Notes under the pieces: generated by a model
Told to the model about the DNA's origin: nothing
Seen by the model: only the letters and a program-made list of their open reading frames with translations
Databases searched by the model: none
DNA from: Shumkonia mesophila
GTDB taxonomy: Bacteria > Pseudomonadota > Alphaproteobacteria > Rhodospirillales > Shumkoniaceae
Assembly: GCF_026163695.1 (NCBI RefSeq)
Contig: NZ_JAOTID010000007.1
Coordinates: forward strand, 161,251-225,250
Length of the DNA: 64,000 bases
Direction: 5' to 3'
Shown here: positions 62,692 to 64,000 of the stretch, piece after piece
Layout: every line of letters starts with the position of its first letter
Numbering within the stretch: the first letter of the stretch is position 1
Program-made: the position numbers and the translations under genes

Positions 62692-63798
62692 ATGTCTGGT
62701 TTGAGTATCCACAATCTGTTCAAGACCTTTCCTAACGGTACCGAGGTCCTGAAGGGCATCAACATCGATGTTCCCGAGGGGGAGTTCCTGATCCTCGTGG
62801 GTAGCTCCGGGTGTGGAAAGTCGACCTTGCTGAACATGATCGCCGGCCTGGAGACGATCTCACGAGGCGACATCTATATCGGAGGCCGGCGCGTCAATGA
62901 TTTGCCGCCGAAGAGCCGCGACATCGCGATGGTCTTCCAGTCGTACGCGCTCTATCCGTCGATGACGGTGCGCGAGAACATCTCCTTCGGCCTGGAAGTA
63001 CGAAAGATCGCGCCGGATCAGCGCAAAGCCATCGTCGAGCGGGTCGCCGAATCCCTTCAGATCGACCATCTGCTCGATCGACGGCCACGCCAGTTGTCAG
63101 GCGGGCAGCGCCAGCGGGTCGCTATGGGGCGGGCGCTCGCCCGCAGTCCCACTCTGTTCCTCTTCGACGAACCGCTGTCAAACCTCGATGCTCAACTCAG
63201 GCTCGAGATGCGGGCGGAGATGAAGATGATGCACCGGCGCCTGGGCAAGACGATCTGCTATGTCACCCACGACCAGATCGAGGCGATGACGCTGGGCGAC
63301 AAGATCGCAGTGATGAAGGATGGTGTCGTCCAACAATTGGGTTCGCCGAACGAGATCTACAACAACCCTGTCAATCGCTATGTCGCCGGGTTCATCGGCG
63401 GCCCGCCCATGAACTTCATCCCCTGCCGGATCGAGCCGATGGGATCGGGTGTCGGAATCGCACTCGATGCGGGAGCCGGCCAGAAGCTGATTCCTATCGA
63501 CATCCCCGCCCATGCCGCCCGCGCGTTGAGTCGCCGCGAAGTGCAACTCGGCGTCCGGCCGGAGCGCATGACCGACGGCGACGGCCGCGATGATGGTTCC
63601 AGTCTGAATGTCCGGGTCGATCTCGTTGAGGAAACTGGCCCCGATACATTGGTGTTCGCGCGGGTCAACGGTGCCCGAGTTGTATCCCGCATCCGCCCGA
63701 ACTTCGTGCCCGAGATCGATTCGATCCTGCCGCTCTACCTCGACCTGACCAACGTGCTGCTATTCGACCCGGTTTCGGGGGAGCGGCTGGACGCCTGA
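62692..63798 (+). CDS. Sugar ABC transporter ATP-binding protein (CUT1/MsmK type)
   Basis: The 368-residue ATPase drives the transporter. Walker A is GSSGCGKST, the signature is LSGGQRQR and Walker B is LFLFDEPLSNLD; the Q-loop (FQSYALYP) and H-loop (VTHD) are present. The C-terminal 130 residues are the regulatory OB domain common in CUT1 ATPases. The ATG at 62692 is preferred over a GTG at 62647 because GGGAGGAG precedes it. Confidence 0.95.
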   Translation: MSGLSIHNLFKTFPNGTEVLKGINIDVPEGEFLILVGSSGCGKSTLLNMIAGLETISRGDIYIGGRRVNDLPPKSRDIAMVFQSYALYPSMTVRENISFGLEVRKIAPDQRKAIVERVAESLQIDHLLDRRPRQLSGGQRQRVAMGRALARSPTLFLFDEPLSNLDAQLRLEMRAEMKMMHRRLGKTICYVTHDQIEAMTLGDKIAVMKDGVVQQLGSPNEIYNNPVNRYVAGFIGGPPMNFIPCRIEPMGSGVGIALDAGAGQKLIPIDIPAHAARALSRREVQLGVRPERMTDGDGRDDGSSLNVRVDLVEETGPDTLVFARVNGARVVSRIRPNFVPEIDSILPLYLDLTNVLLFDPVSGERLDA

Positions 63799-63934
63799 CC
63801 GTTCTAACCAATGTGCACTGGACTCGGCCTGCATGGAGCCGCCGGAACAGTCGCAACGTCCCACATCCTTTCTCCCGGGCCTAGTTGTGCCGCGCGGCGA
63901 GCATGATTGGCATCAACATTCCCGGAGGCACGTC

Positions 63935-64000
63935 ATGAAGAAGCTTTTGAACGATGCATCGAAGTTTGTGGACGAGATGCTGGATGGGCTTTGCCTGGCG
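63935..64000 (+). CDS. dhaK: Dihydroxyacetone kinase subunit K-like protein, 5' end only
   Basis: The last 66 bases encode MKKLLNDASKFVDEMLDGLC, close to the start of the dhaK at 31184 (MKKLLNDPRKFVDEMLDGLC). GGAGG lies before the ATG at 63935. It lies 136 bp after the ABC transporter genes, in the same direction, so it is probably the next gene of that operon. The rest is beyond the window. Confidence 0.85.
   Translation, partial: MKKLLNDASKFVDEMLDGLCLA

Overview
The window looks like the chromosome of a GC-rich alphaproteobacterium, most likely of the Rhodospirillales. The evidence is the housekeeping order murA ... hisD - UPF0262 - low-molecular-weight phosphatase - infA - maf - RNase E/G - yacG next to tRNA genes, together with several TRAP transporters. 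This placement rests on gene content and order only; no phylogeny could be run.

Core part (1 to about 27,750). A sulfite reductase pair (cysI, cut by the window edge, and cysJ) is read leftward from an AT-rich promoter that carries a perfect 10-bp dyad. Next come a sugar-phosphate nucleotidyltransferase with an unusual C-terminus and an amino-sugar unit: a TRAP transporter with nagA and nagB, facing a ROK regulator. A tRNA-Thr, murA, a stretch of small or decayed genes (an FkbM methyltransferase broken by a frameshift, an FmdB zinc ribbon, an SPW-repeat membrane protein, two paralogous tiny membrane proteins), a universal stress protein and a fatty acid desaturase lead to the hisD-to-yacG cluster. 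A TAXI-type TRAP transporter closes this part.

Accessory part (about 27,750 to the right edge). A tRNA-Phe gene is followed directly by a P4-type tyrosine integrase, the usual left end of a tRNA-integrated island. No right end is seen, so the island probably runs past the window. It holds three catabolic blocks separated by mobile-element debris. Block 1 (29,557-39,226, leftward) is a ten-gene operon: IclR regulator, CaiB-type CoA-transferase, crotonase, three-part TRAP transporter, RraA-type aldolase, enolase-superfamily enzyme, and DhaK and DhaL kinase subunits. Block 2 (42,424-50,202) has a LacI regulator facing a TAXI binding protein, an enolase-superfamily enzyme, a fused TRAP permease, a two-subunit aconitase-like hydratase and a second RraA-type aldolase. 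Block 3 (52,946 to the end) has a second CaiB protein, a thiamine-diphosphate enzyme and a two-subunit CoA-transferase-like protein read leftward. A LacI regulator and a sugar ABC transporter follow, with a second dhaK entering at the right edge.

The blocks share a toolkit (enolase-superfamily enzyme, RraA aldolase, CaiB protein, DhaK) with different transporters and regulators. The simplest reading of block 1 is uptake of a hydroxy-acid, dehydration to a 2-keto-3-deoxy acid, RraA cleavage to pyruvate plus a ketone such as dihydroxyacetone or a related ketose, and phosphorylation by DhaKL. Block 2 would run a related route through an aconitase-like isomerisation. The substrates are not known and this is inference. 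Mobile pieces include an IS701-like element with terminal repeats and CTAG target duplications, a 152-bp MITE-like element, an IS5-like element with a broken transposase, IS21, IS91 and IS481 remnants, and a serine-recombinase cassette inserted inside the IS481-like transposase gene.
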